Assembly (NCBI GenBank): GCA_016179045.1
Contig: JACOSL010000037.1
Coordinates: 1 to 64,000 of the forward strand
Direction of reading: 5' to 3'
Length of the DNA: 64,000 bases
Origin: Fimbriimonas ginsengisoli
GTDB lineage: Bacteria > Armatimonadota > Fimbriimonadia > Fimbriimonadales > Fimbriimonadaceae
This document shows positions 27,855 through 36,379 of this stretch, piece by piece. The notes beneath the pieces are model-generated. The model was given only the letters and a program-made list of their open reading frames with translations, was not told the DNA's origin and made no database searches. Every line of letters begins with the position of its first letter. Within the stretch, counting starts at the first letter, position 1. The translations under genes and the position numbers were made by a program.

Positions 27855-28427
27855 CTACCGCCGGATGAACGGAGGAATCAGCAGGCCTGGACGCTGTTGT
27901 AGTTGGGACCGGAGCGGCGGGTTGAACACGGCGGTCGTAAACGCAAACTCGACTTGCTCGACAAAGCGACCATCCAGGACGAACCACCGCATGGATCGCA
28001 CGGCTGCGTTCGTCAGGCGAAGGATGGGCGAACCCGGCCCGCCTTCCCACGGACGGCCCTCGCCGAACTGAACTTCCGACAGCGGCTCCGCGGTCATGAA
28101 GGCGCGCAGGAGCTGGTCGGAGGCGGGACCCCACAGCTTCGTGACGACGACGGGTCGATCGTTGGGAAGCGCGGACATTCCACGGCCAAACCGGAACGGC
28201 GAGTTGCCCTGGATAGGCGAGGTCTCCAACGCGAAATTTTCGATCTGGATGAAGTTGCTGCTCCGGTCTCGATCCAGGCGGTCGGCGTGGAACAGGCGTT
28301 GGGCGTTGCCGTTGATGGTCATGTAGAACGAGGCGCCGTACGGGTTCGGCTCGCCAAATCGGGGGCCTTGCGACCATCCATTGCCGGCGAAGGTCGCGGC
28401 AAACAACAACGCGGGTAGAAGCTTCAT
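27855..28427 (-). CDS. Secreted Hcp-like (type VI tube fold) protein
   Basis: 190 residues. A signal peptide (KLLPALLFAATFAGNGWSQ) is followed by a body with the Hcp strand pattern: FYMTINGNAQRLF, FIQIENFALET, VVVTKLWGPASDQLLRAFM, LSEVQFGEG and QVEFAFTTAVFNPP. Hcp family proteins (PF05638) build type VI tubes, but forms with a Sec signal and no type VI genes nearby are known and unassigned. ATG 28427 is set by GGAGGGA just upstream. Convergent with gpmA. Confidence 0.7.
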   Translation of the reverse strand: MKLLPALLFAATFAGNGWSQGPRFGEPNPYGASFYMTINGNAQRLFHADRLDRDRSSNFIQIENFALETSPIQGNSPFRFGRGMSALPNDRPVVVTKLWGPASDQLLRAFMTAEPLSEVQFGEGRPWEGGPGSPILRLTNAAVRSMRWFVLDGRFVEQVEFAFTTAVFNPPLRSQLQQRPGLLIPPFIRR

Positions 28428-28588
28428 CGAAAATCCCTCCAACGAGTGCCCGGGCGGGTCGCCTCGCTGAATGGACGCGCGACCAGCCCCCGCCGTTCCT
28501 CAAAATCGGAGACTTCCCCTCCGCATCCGAGCCAGGTTGCGTAAGATAGAGGGCGGGGCGCAGCCCTTTCGGACCCGGAGGTTTTCAG

Positions 28589-30715
28589 GTGAAGCAATAC
28601 GCCGCAGACAAGATACGTAACGTCGCCGTGGTTGGACACGGCGGCTCGGGCAAGTCGATGCTCGTCGAGCACATGCTTTACACGGCAGGAGCGACCGAGC
28701 GCGTCGGCTCGATCGAGGCCGGCACGACGCAAAGCGACTTCGACCCGCTCGAGATCCGCCGCAAGATTTCACTGAACATGACCGTACTGCCGCTGGAGTG
28801 GCACGGCTTCAAGATCAACTTGATCGATGTGCCCGGCTATCCAGACTTCATTGGCGATTTGTACGCCGTTGCACCCGTGGTCGAATCGATGATCCTCGTT
28901 ACCGAAGCCAAAGCCGATCTCGACGTGGGCTTTGAGCTGGCTTGGGACATCGCCGAGCGATACAACCTGGCCAAGTGCATCTTTGTCAACAAGCTCGAGC
29001 GCGATAACGCCGACTACCCGGGCCTGCTCACGACTCTGACCCAGCGCTACGGCAACAAGGTGGTGGGAGTGCAAATCCCGATCGGCCATCAAGCCGCCTT
29101 CTCCGGGGTTCTCGATCTGCTCAACATGAAGGTTTACAAAGGCAAGGACAGGGGTGCGGAGATCGAAGACGTGCCCACCGGCTACCAAACCGAGGCCGAC
29201 GTGCTCCGCGAGAAGATGATGGATGCCGCCGCCGAGGGCGACGACGAGCTCATGATGAAGTACCTCGACGGGAAGGCGCTAACCGAAGATGAGATCGAGC
29301 ACGGCCTCCTCGTCGGCGTCGAGCGAGGGCGCGTAGTGCCCATTCTGCTCGGCTCGGCAGCAAGCGGAATCGGGGTTGCCACGCTGCTCGACCGCATAGT
29401 CCACGAGATGCCCTCGCCCGCCGATGTGCCCAAGACCTTTGGCGACAAGACCCTAGCCCCCAAAGAAGATGGCCCACTCGCCGCCTTTTGCTTCCGGTCC
29501 ACCGCCGACCCCTATGTGGGCAAGATCAACTTCATGCGCGTCTACAGCGGATCGCTCAAGGCCGATCAGCACGTCTTCAACGTCACTCGCGACCGCGAAG
29601 AGCGTCTGCACAACCTCTTCATGCCCCATGGCAAGGGCCAGGAGCCGACGACCGCGGTTTCGGCTGGCGATATCTGCGCCATCGCCAAGCTAACCGACAC
29701 CCACACTGGCGACACGCTCACCACTACCAAAGACAAGATCGTGATCCCGCCAACCGAGTTCCCCGAGCCGATCTACCGCGTGGCGGTCGTGCCCAACACC
29801 AAGGCGGACGAAGACAAGCTCGGCACAGCGATCCAACGCCTGCTGGAAGAGGACCCGACTTTCCGCCACTCCCGCGATGCGACGGCCCACCAGGAAATTC
29901 TTGAGGGGATGGGCGACATCCACATCGAGACCATTATCGAGAAGCTCAAGGCCAAGTTCGGAGTCAACGTGTCGACCCAAGACGCCCGCGTTCCCTACCG
30001 CGAAACGGTGAAGTCGGCCGCCAAGGCCCAAGGGAGACACAAGCGCCAAACCGGGGGCAAGGGTCAGTTCGGAGATTGCTGGATCGAACTGGAGCCCCTC
30101 GGCAGGGGCACCGGGTTCGTGTTCGACAACAAGGTCGTGGGCGGCTCCATTCCCCGCAACTTCATCCCCGCCGTCGAGAAGGGCATCCGCGAAGCGATGG
30201 ACCACGGCCTCGTCGCCGGATACCCGGTGGTAGATATTCGGGCGACCGTGTATGACGGGAGCTATCACGATGTGGACTCGAACGAGCAGGCCTTCAAGAT
30301 GGCGGGCGCGATCGCGCTACGCGCGGCGGCCGAAAAGGCGGGCACCGTTATCCTCGAGCCGATGCTCAACGTCGAGGTCGAGGTGCCGGACGAGTGCGTG
30401 GGCGACGTGGTCGGCGACCTCAACGGGCGGCGCGGGCGCTTGCAAGGAATGGACCCTTCCGCGCCGGGCAAGACGAGCATCCGGGCGACGGTGCCGATGG
30501 CGACGATGATGCGCTACGCCCTCGATCTGCGCTCAATCACCAAAGGGCGCGGCTGGTTTCGGCAGACGGTGTCCCACTACGACGAGTTGCCGCATCTCGA
30601 GCAGCAGGCCCAATCTTGCCGCTCACCTCACGGCACCGGGCGAGCCTACGACAACGCTTTGCAGGAAGCGTATCTCTACCGGACGCCAAGGATGGTGTCC
30701 CCAAGGGAAGGGTGA
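28589..30715 (+). CDS. fusA: Elongation factor G-like GTPase
   Basis: 708 residues with EF-G domain order: G domain (G1 GHGGSGKS at 16-23, G3 DVPGYPDF at 80-87), domain II, then III-V ending in GRGWFRQTVSHYDELP. It resembles the EF-G-like paralog group rather than the main translocase, since the switch regions and N-terminus differ. The G4 motif is NKLE at 134-137 where NKxD is normal. Start GTG with CGGAGG upstream. The last codons and stop come from a family A repeat at 30681, so the C-terminal tail is atypical. Confidence 0.88.
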   Translation: MKQYAADKIRNVAVVGHGGSGKSMLVEHMLYTAGATERVGSIEAGTTQSDFDPLEIRRKISLNMTVLPLEWHGFKINLIDVPGYPDFIGDLYAVAPVVESMILVTEAKADLDVGFELAWDIAERYNLAKCIFVNKLERDNADYPGLLTTLTQRYGNKVVGVQIPIGHQAAFSGVLDLLNMKVYKGKDRGAEIEDVPTGYQTEADVLREKMMDAAAEGDDELMMKYLDGKALTEDEIEHGLLVGVERGRVVPILLGSAASGIGVATLLDRIVHEMPSPADVPKTFGDKTLAPKEDGPLAAFCFRSTADPYVGKINFMRVYSGSLKADQHVFNVTRDREERLHNLFMPHGKGQEPTTAVSAGDICAIAKLTDTHTGDTLTTTKDKIVIPPTEFPEPIYRVAVVPNTKADEDKLGTAIQRLLEEDPTFRHSRDATAHQEILEGMGDIHIETIIEKLKAKFGVNVSTQDARVPYRETVKSAAKAQGRHKRQTGGKGQFGDCWIELEPLGRGTGFVFDNKVVGGSIPRNFIPAVEKGIREAMDHGLVAGYPVVDIRATVYDGSYHDVDSNEQAFKMAGAIALRAAAEKAGTVILEPMLNVEVEVPDECVGDVVGDLNGRRGRLQGMDPSAPGKTSIRATVPMATMMRYALDLRSITKGRGWFRQTVSHYDELPHLEQQAQSCRSPHGTGRAYDNALQEAYLYRTPRMVSPREG

Positions 30716-30831
30716 GCGAGTCCCGATGAAATCGGGGCGAGCGAGCCAAGGAAAATGGGGCAACCCCTGCCTCACGGCGGGGGTCGCTGAGGTTGCCGAA
30801 GCGGGGGGTGGCGCTCCGCCGTCAGGCGGAG
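30681..30831 (-). repeat. Family A intergenic repeat, copy 2
   Basis: Reverse orientation relative to 1828-1976, with the same blocks: GGACGCCAAGGATGGTGTCC hairpin, GGTGAGCGAGTCCCG, GAAATCGGGGCGAGCGAGCC, and CTCCGCC...GGCGGAG. It begins inside the EF-G-like reading frame and supplies its TGA at 30713-30715. Confidence 0.75.
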
Positions 30832-30946
30832 ATTTGGTTGATTTCCGACCAAGACTGCACGGAAAGCAACACGATTCACGCGGCCCTATGCCCCGACACG
30901 GACGTGACTCCAGGCATCAAAACGACAAACGGCGTCTCGGGCGAAG

Positions 30947-31159
30947 CTACGCCTTAACCGCCCGACCGTTGTGGGCGTGCCTGCGATCGTGCTTTTGCTT
31001 TTCTTCGGTCGGAGGAGGAGCGGTTTCGCTCGGTTCCTCTCGAACTTCTTCGCTCGCCGATGGGGCCTGTCGCCGCTTCGCCCAAAAGGCGATCGCGACG
31101 ATGCTCGCCAGCACGGCGACGCTCCCTCCAACGGCAAGTAGCGGTCGACTGTTGATCAT
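30947..31159 (-). CDS. Small single-pass membrane protein
   Basis: 70 residues. One hydrophobic helix near the N-terminus (LLAVGGSVAVLASIVAIAFWA) is followed by a charged, Glu/Pro-rich then basic cytoplasmic-looking tail ending in KHDRRHAHNGR. ATG 31159 is chosen because GGAGG sits nine bases upstream. Not recognised. It lies between a repeat and nadE on the nadE strand. Confidence 0.6.
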   Translation of the reverse strand: MINSRPLLAVGGSVAVLASIVAIAFWAKRRQAPSASEEVREEPSETAPPPTEEKQKHDRRHAHNGRAVKA

Positions 31160-31214
31160 CTGCCATACCTCCGGGGTATCGGACGTCCCCATTGTACGAC
31201 GGGTCGAAGGAGGC

Positions 31215-32066
31215 TCAGTAGTCCACGGGGCGCAGATAATACTCGTTGATCGCGCTCGCGCTCAGCATCGCGACGGTGGGCAGGTGGCGCTTCCAATGGG
31301 TCGAATCGACCTTGTCAAACACCAAGGCGACCTCCGACTTCGGAAAACCAAGAGCTTCCAGTTGGCTCCGCGAATGGCCTTGAGCCAAGTAATGGAGAAT
31401 CCGATCCGCCTTGGCGTACGAGATGCCGAAGTCGGATTCGTCGGTCTGGCCTTTGATCAGGTCGGCCGAAGCCGGCTTGTCGACGATCTCCTTGGGCACG
31501 CCGAGCTCCCTCGCCAGCGCCCACACCTGGGTCTTGAAAAGGTCGCCGAGCGGATTGATCGGCGGCGAATCGTCGGCGTGCCACGTGAAGTAGCCGAAGA
31601 GCCGCTCGCTCTTGTTGCTAGTGCCGATCGGCAGCGCCGTCAGCTTCGCGGATCGGTCGAACAGCACGATCATTCGGGCGCGGGCGCACACATTGCCCAG
31701 CCTTGCTGGCGTGATCTCCGGCTCAGCCGCCGCATAGGCGTCCACTATCGGTGTGATGTCGATGGTGCGCGCCCCGATTCCGAGCCAGTCGATTACCGTC
31801 TGTGCGTGCACCAGGCTGTCGGGCGAAGAACTCTTGTAGGGCATCCGGATCGCGGTCACGTGCTCCGCCCCGAAAGCGCGCGCGCTGAGCGCGGCCGCGA
31901 CCGCCGAATCGACTCCGCCCGAAAGACCCACCACCGCATGGCGGATGCCCCGCCTCTTGACCACCTCGTCGCGAAGAAACTTCTCCAGCCACTTGGCCAC
32001 AAGCGGCGCGTTGATCGCGAGCGGATCGTGCTCGTCGGGCTTCGCCCGATACACTGGCAGAGCCAT
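31215..32066 (-). CDS. nadE: NAD+ synthase
   Basis: 283 residues. The ATP-pyrophosphatase loop is VVGLSGGVDSAV, followed by NVCARARMIVLF, GTSNKSERLFGYFTWHADD and the KPASADLIKGQTDE segment of the active site. It amidates nicotinic acid adenine dinucleotide. There is no glutaminase domain, so it uses ammonia. ATG 32066 follows TATCCT by seven bases; the upstream extension of the frame has no support. Confidence 0.94.
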   Translation of the reverse strand: MALPVYRAKPDEHDPLAINAPLVAKWLEKFLRDEVVKRRGIRHAVVGLSGGVDSAVAAALSARAFGAEHVTAIRMPYKSSSPDSLVHAQTVIDWLGIGARTIDITPIVDAYAAAEPEITPARLGNVCARARMIVLFDRSAKLTALPIGTSNKSERLFGYFTWHADDSPPINPLGDLFKTQVWALARELGVPKEIVDKPASADLIKGQTDESDFGISYAKADRILHYLAQGHSRSQLEALGFPKSEVALVFDKVDSTHWKRHLPTVAMLSASAINEYYLRPVDY

Positions 32067-32073
32067 CGGCTCA

Positions 32074-32079
32074 AGGATA
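32074..32079 (-). promoter_or_regulatory. Putative -10 of leaderless nadE
   Basis: TATCCT on the minus strand lies seven bases before the nadE ATG at 32066. Confidence 0.4.
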
Positions 32080-32197
32080 CTTGGGCCGACACGCCAAAGG
32101 GCCCAGCCAACGTGCAACGAAAGGGGCCCCGCAAGCGTGAGACAGGTATAAGCTCGCGCGAAGACGAGGGTCTTTGCGAGAGCCGGAGGAACAACGC

Positions 32198-32386
32198 ATG
32201 TCGGACAGTTTGCGCTTAGGGCTGATGGTGATCGTCGGAGTCATCGTGCTCAGCATCGTCATCAAGATTCTCGTCGGCGCCCTTGCTTTCATCTACCCGT
32301 TTGCGATCCTCGCCGGCATCGGGCTCGTGGTCTACGGCCTGTTCTCGCGCCGATCGCTCGGCGGCGGACGCCGATATCTGCCTTGA
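32198..32386 (+). CDS. Small two-helix membrane protein
   Basis: 62 residues with two hydrophobic segments (LGLMVIVGVIVLSIVIKIL and ALAFIYPFAILAGIGLVVYGL) and a basic C-terminus RRSLGGGRRYLP. ATG 32198 has GGAGGA about eight bases upstream. Function unknown. Confidence 0.65.
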   Translation: MSDSLRLGLMVIVGVIVLSIVIKILVGALAFIYPFAILAGIGLVVYGLFSRRSLGGGRRYLP

Positions 32387-32402
32387 GCGTGCGCGGCGGG
32401 TC

Positions 32403-32408
32403 TAGAAT
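32403..32408 (+). promoter_or_regulatory. Putative -10 of leaderless penicillin acylase gene
   Basis: TAGAAT, then six bases, then the ATG at 32415: the same spacing as at 2137-2149. Confidence 0.5.
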
Positions 32409-32414
32409 GGCAGC

Positions 32415-34679
32415 ATGATCGCCTGCCTTGTTGCCCTCGCTCTTGCGCCCGATGCGCCCCCGATCAACCGGGACCCATTCGGCGTGCCCCGCGTCCACGC
32501 CCCCACCATCGGCGAGACCTACTACTGGGCGGGCTACGCCGTGGCCCAAGACCGCCTCTGGCAGATGGAGAACAGCCGCCGGATGGCGCGCGGGCGGATG
32601 GCGGAGGCCTTCGGCCCCAGGTTCGTAAACGCAGACGCGGAGACGCTGCACTTTGCCTACACAGACGCCGAGCTTCAAACGCAGGTCGATTCCCTCTCGC
32701 CGGGCGCACGAGAAGCCTTCGACCGATACGCCGACGGCGTGAACGCGTGGATCAAGCAGGCGACCGATTCCGGCAAGCTGCCGCCTGGCTACAAGGCTAA
32801 CGACCTTACGCCCCAGCCCTGGACGACTAGCGACTCCGCCGCGATCGGCATCAAGCTCTTCCAGCTCTTCGGGCGCATGGCAAGCGGGCAGATGAGGAAC
32901 CTGGCGTTGCTTGAATACCTAAAGGGCCGCCCCGAATCGAAGGACAAAGCGCTCGACATCCTCGACGACCTGCTTTGGCAGAACGACTCCGCCTCTCCCA
33001 CCACCGTCGCCCCAGAGGACGATCCCAACGCCAAGAACCATCCCGAATTCCCCAATCCCAAGCGGGCGATCACCGAAAAGCAACTGGCGGAGATGCCCAA
33101 GACGAACATCATGGAGCTCCTGCCCGGGGTCCAGCTTGCCGCCCGAGAGGAAACGCGCCGCTTGGCCCAGCTTCGCGCCACCCCCTTCACGACCGGCAGC
33201 TATGCGGTCGCAGTGTCCCCTTCAAGGAGCGCCACCGGCCGCGCGATGCTGGTCAGCGGCCCCCAAATGGGTTTTTCCACCCCGTCGATCGTGCATGAAA
33301 TGAGCCTGGAGGCGCCCGGCTTCGCGGTGACCGGCATGGACGTGCCGGGGATCCCCGGCGTTGCGATCGGCTATACGCCCAACGTGGCCTGGGGCCTCAC
33401 CACGGGCGCGGCCGACGTCGAGGACATCGTTTACGTGAAGGATTCGGGCACGGACGGCTATGAACTAAACGGCGCGAAGCAGCAGCTCGAGCACGACGCC
33501 TTCGCTATGCCGGTCAAGGGCGGCCAAGCGAAGACGGTGGACCAAGTTCGCACTTCGGTCGGGCCGGTGGTGGCGCACACCGCAAGCGGCTACCTCTTCT
33601 GCCGCCGCTCGCCCACCTGGATGCGCGAGATCAAGTCGATCGAGGCGATCTACGGCCTCTACCAAGCCAAGGGGCCGGACGATATCGATAAGGCAGCCCA
33701 CTCCGCGAGCGTGAACTTCAACCTGTTCTATGCGACATCGTCCGGCGATATCGGCTGGCGATTCCTGGGCGACATTCCCTTGCGGAGGCTCGATCTCGAC
33801 CCGCGCTTGCCCACGCCTGCCGGACCCGCCGGCGAGTGGCGTGGCCTTTTGCCCTTCGAGCAGATGCCCCACGTCGTCAACCCCCGCTCGGGCCTAATCT
33901 ATAACTGGAACAACAAGCCGGTGAGCTGGTGGGCCAATGGCGCGACCCCAGCCTGGGGACGCATTTTCCACTCAGAGGCGCTCGGCGCGCAGCTTGGCAA
34001 GCCGCGCCTGTCCGCGCAAGACCTCGAGATGGCGATCTGGAACATAGCCCGGGCCGATAGCTCATGGCCCCATTTCAAGGATGTCTTCGAGGACGCCGCC
34101 CACTCGCTGGTGGCGGGCAAGGCGGTGATCCCGCCTCCGGCGACGAACGCGCCAAGTGGTCCCGCCGCGATGGCCGACGCGGGCGAGGCGGCCGAGGCTG
34201 CCGCCTTCGATGGCCAGTTGCTCGACGGCTCGCGGCCAGCGCTTGCCTACCGGCGCTTCATCAACCGCCTGCGCGACCAGATGTTCCTGCCCATCACGGG
34301 CAACTTCATGAACCAGGATACGTTCCGCCTCGCCGTGCAAGAGTCCGTGATCTGGAACGCCCTGCATCGGCGCACGAAGGTGGATTACACGTCGGGCCGA
34401 TCGCCCAGCGCGGTCGCCGAGGCCGCGCTTTCCGCCGCCGCCCATCTCGCGCCTGGCGCGGCCTTTCGCGATCAGGGCTTTCCCGTTGCCGACGAGCCGC
34501 CCGTCCCCTACGGCAACCGGGGAACGTATATCCAGATCGTTGAGGCGACGGGCCACGGCTTCCGCGGTCGGAACGTGCTGCCGCCCGGCGTCTCCGAGTC
34601 CGGGCGGCACAGCCACGACCAGTCGGTCCTGGCGCGGTCTTGGCTGTACAAGCCCATGGTGCCGCTGGGCAGTCCGTAG
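32415..34679 (+). CDS. Penicillin acylase family protein
   Basis: 754 residues of the Ntn-hydrolase S45 family. A signal-like N-terminus precedes the alpha-chain region (DPFGVPRVHAPT, DRLWQMENSRRMARGRMAE). The autocatalytic cut should be before Ser262 in TGSYAVAVSP, where most members have GSN-W; the beta chain follows with GRAMLVSGPQMGF. Members hydrolyse amide bonds, including acyl-homoserine lactones or penicillins, usually in the periplasm. Substrate unknown. Confidence 0.9.
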   Translation: MIACLVALALAPDAPPINRDPFGVPRVHAPTIGETYYWAGYAVAQDRLWQMENSRRMARGRMAEAFGPRFVNADAETLHFAYTDAELQTQVDSLSPGAREAFDRYADGVNAWIKQATDSGKLPPGYKANDLTPQPWTTSDSAAIGIKLFQLFGRMASGQMRNLALLEYLKGRPESKDKALDILDDLLWQNDSASPTTVAPEDDPNAKNHPEFPNPKRAITEKQLAEMPKTNIMELLPGVQLAAREETRRLAQLRATPFTTGSYAVAVSPSRSATGRAMLVSGPQMGFSTPSIVHEMSLEAPGFAVTGMDVPGIPGVAIGYTPNVAWGLTTGAADVEDIVYVKDSGTDGYELNGAKQQLEHDAFAMPVKGGQAKTVDQVRTSVGPVVAHTASGYLFCRRSPTWMREIKSIEAIYGLYQAKGPDDIDKAAHSASVNFNLFYATSSGDIGWRFLGDIPLRRLDLDPRLPTPAGPAGEWRGLLPFEQMPHVVNPRSGLIYNWNNKPVSWWANGATPAWGRIFHSEALGAQLGKPRLSAQDLEMAIWNIARADSSWPHFKDVFEDAAHSLVAGKAVIPPPATNAPSGPAAMADAGEAAEAAAFDGQLLDGSRPALAYRRFINRLRDQMFLPITGNFMNQDTFRLAVQESVIWNALHRRTKVDYTSGRSPSAVAEAALSAAAHLAPGAAFRDQGFPVADEPPVPYGNRGTYIQIVEATGHGFRGRNVLPPGVSESGRHSHDQSVLARSWLYKPMVPLGSP

Positions 34680-34744
34680 GCGGGGTTGCTTCGCTGTGGC
34701 TCTGCGGTGGCTTTGCAGTGGCTCTGCATGGCGTCGATTCGGCA

Positions 34745-34903
34745 TCTTCCCCTTGCCGTGCAGAGGGAAGTCGACTCGACGGCTTGTCGAGAGCGGATGG
34801 AGGTGCTCTCTCCTAACCGCGAAGACGAGTAAGCCTCCACCCTGCTCGCCCCGATGGGAATCGGGACTCGCTGCCCTCCCCCGCACCGCAGGGAAGGGTT
34901 TCC
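34745..34903 (-). repeat. Family B intergenic repeat, copy 2
   Basis: Reverse orientation: CTTCCCC...CAGAGGGAAG block, then GCCTCCACCCTGCTCGCCCC, ATGGGAATCGGGACTCGC, and CCCTCCCCCGCACCGCAGGG. The preceding 34690-34735 carries a short tandem of TGGCTCTGC/TGGCTTTGC units also seen near 44110-44160 in the opposite orientation. Confidence 0.7.
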
Positions 34904-34949
34904 AAAAACGCCGCTACGGCCTCCCTGCCGCCCCCATCCCAGGCTCGGG

Positions 34950-34955
34950 TATATT
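34950..34955 (+). promoter_or_regulatory. Putative -10 of tRNA-Glu
   Basis: TATATT ends 12 bases before the tRNA 5' end, a normal position for a short tRNA leader. Confidence 0.45.
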
Positions 34956-34967
34956 CCCCTGCCGTCT

Positions 34968-35043
34968 GCTCCGGTCGTCTAGCGGTTAGGACATCGCCCT
35001 CTCACGGCGAAGATCGTGGGTTCGAATCCCATCCGGAGTACCA
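34968..35043 (+). tRNA. tRNA-Glu (anticodon CTC), CCA encoded
   Basis: 76 bases with a full cloverleaf: acceptor GCTCCGG pairing with CCGGAGT, D arm with AGCGGTTAGGAC, anticodon loop CTCTCAC reading GAG codons, T arm GTGGG-TTCGAAT-CCCAT, discriminator A and encoded CCA. A hairpin GGCTGA/TCAGCC at 35068-35085 follows. Its 3' 15 bases are repeated at 35169-35183, and 12 of them again at 36268-36279. Confidence 0.96.
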
Positions 35044-35168
35044 CTGAATTCGAGCAGCCGCCGGAGGTGGCTGATTGAGTTCAGCCGACTCTCTAACGGG
35101 ATGAGAACGTTCGAATCTTGAGACGCGTCGAAATCCCGCCAAAGGCAAATGAGCGAAGCGAATCGGGA

Positions 35169-35183
35169 CCATCCGGAGTACCA
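35169..35183 (+). repeat. Duplicate of tRNA-Glu 3' end (attachment-site-like)
   Basis: CCATCCGGAGTACCA is identical to the last 15 bases of tRNA-Glu (35029-35043). This is the usual footprint of site-specific integration at a tRNA 3' end. No integrase gene is present nearby. Confidence 0.55.
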
Positions 35184-35194
35184 AATCTCGAACC

Positions 35195-35725
35195 ATGGCA
35201 AAGCTCGTCTATGGAATGAACCAGTCCTTGGATGGCTACGTCGACCATCTGGAATTCAAGCCAAGCCCAGCGCTCTTTCGTCACTTCATAGAGCAAGTGC
35301 GCGACCTGACGGGCAGTGTGTACGGTCGCCGCACGTACGAGGTAATGCGTTATTGGGACGAAGATTGCCCGGAGTGGGGCGTGGAGGAACGCGACTTTGC
35401 GGCGGCGTGGCGGAGCCAGCCGAAGTGGGTTGTGTCGCGCTCGTTGAAGTCGGTCGGGCCCAACGCCACACTTGTCGAGGATGACATCGAAGCGGTGATA
35501 CGTGGGCTGAAGGCTAAGCTAATTGGGGAGATTGACGTTGCCGGACCAGACTTGGCAGCAAGCCTAACCGCCGTTGGTCTTATTGATGAGTATCGACTCT
35601 ACCTCCACCCCATCGTGCTCGGTCGCGGCAAGCCATTCTTCGCCGGCCCCCGGCCGCCGCTCCGCCTTGTGACCAGCGATCTCGTTGGCGAGGACGTGGT
35701 TAGGTTGACGTATGTTCCCGCTTAA
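35195..35725 (+). CDS. Dihydrofolate reductase family protein (RibD C-terminal type)
   Basis: 176 residues with the RibD-C/DHFR fold: KLVYGMNQSLDGYVD, a GSVYGRRTYEVMRYWDED NADPH-binding segment, WVVSRSL, GEIDVAGPDLAASL and the closing YLHPIVLGRGKPFF. These stand-alone reductases act on unknown pteridine- or pyrimidine-like substrates. ATG 35195 lies 11 bases after the tRNA-end duplicate. The gene is less GC-rich than the chromosome around it, consistent with acquisition. Confidence 0.92.
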   Translation: MAKLVYGMNQSLDGYVDHLEFKPSPALFRHFIEQVRDLTGSVYGRRTYEVMRYWDEDCPEWGVEERDFAAAWRSQPKWVVSRSLKSVGPNATLVEDDIEAVIRGLKAKLIGEIDVAGPDLAASLTAVGLIDEYRLYLHPIVLGRGKPFFAGPRPPLRLVTSDLVGEDVVRLTYVPA

Positions 35726-36186
35726 TCGCGCGAGTAGACGCCTTCCACGGCCCAGATCGGTTCGCCGGCGGGGGGCACGTTTTCCATCTTCACGGTCAGC
35801 GAGTCGGCAGTTGCCAGGAGCTCGATGGTCCAGCCCCAAACTTCTTTGCCGGCGCTCCATAGGCCTCTTGCTTTGACCGAACCGGTTCCCGAGTCCTCTC
35901 CCTTCAAGTGCAGGACGCCGTCATGCTCATGCCACGAATCGACCCATCCTATCTCGACCGCGTTGGACTTGCCTTGCTTGGCAAGGATGATCGTTCCCTC
36001 CTCTCGCTTGCCCTCATAGTGCCAGTCGTAGGTGATCGTCGCGAACGTGTCCAGCGAGTCGGTATCGATGTGCAGCGACGAGTTCGACTCGGAGACGCGC
36101 TTTCCGGGCGGGAGCCACGATTGGTTAAGCTTCGACTTGCCTCGCCATAACCCCTTGGCTGCGTGGATCGACTTTGGCACTGCCAT
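35722..36186 (-). CDS. DUF1579-like protein
   Basis: 154 residues. The strand pattern GLWRGKSKLNQSWLPPGKR, TITYDWHYEGKREEGTI and IGWVDSWHEHDGVLHLKGED fits the DUF1579 beta-barrel family, whose role is unknown. ATG 36186 matches the family start; the frame extends upstream without support. Convergent with the reductase, overlapping its stop by four bases. Both lie between two copies of the tRNA-Glu 3' end. Confidence 0.75.
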   Translation of the reverse strand: MAVPKSIHAAKGLWRGKSKLNQSWLPPGKRVSESNSSLHIDTDSLDTFATITYDWHYEGKREEGTIILAKQGKSNAVEIGWVDSWHEHDGVLHLKGEDSGTGSVKARGLWSAGKEVWGWTIELLATADSLTVKMENVPPAGEPIWAVEGVYSRD

Positions 36187-36267
36187 GGTGTCAAGTTTAA
36201 CAGAATCGACTTTCGGTGACGATAGCCCTTGCACTCCACACTTTGCGGTGAAGGCGAACCTCAGATC

Positions 36268-36279
36268 CCGGAGTACCAA
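36268..36279 (+). repeat. Second, shorter duplicate of tRNA-Glu 3' end
   Basis: CCGGAGTACCAA shares its first 11 bases with the tRNA 3' end, and all 12 with the copy at 35169-35183 and the base after it. With that copy it brackets a 1.1-kb segment carrying two accessory genes. Confidence 0.45.
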
Positions 36280-36379
36280 CGCTTTATCCCCACGACTCGA
36301 TGCGTAACCGTGCTGGCCGGGGCGGTTCTCGCGAATCATCCAGTAGACCTGTGGGCTCAACCTTTGTCACTATACGTCC

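Noticed and set aside
35044-35168. A second tRNA just after tRNA-Glu
   Set aside because: Only the 3' 15 bases recur; no cloverleaf can be drawn around the copy.
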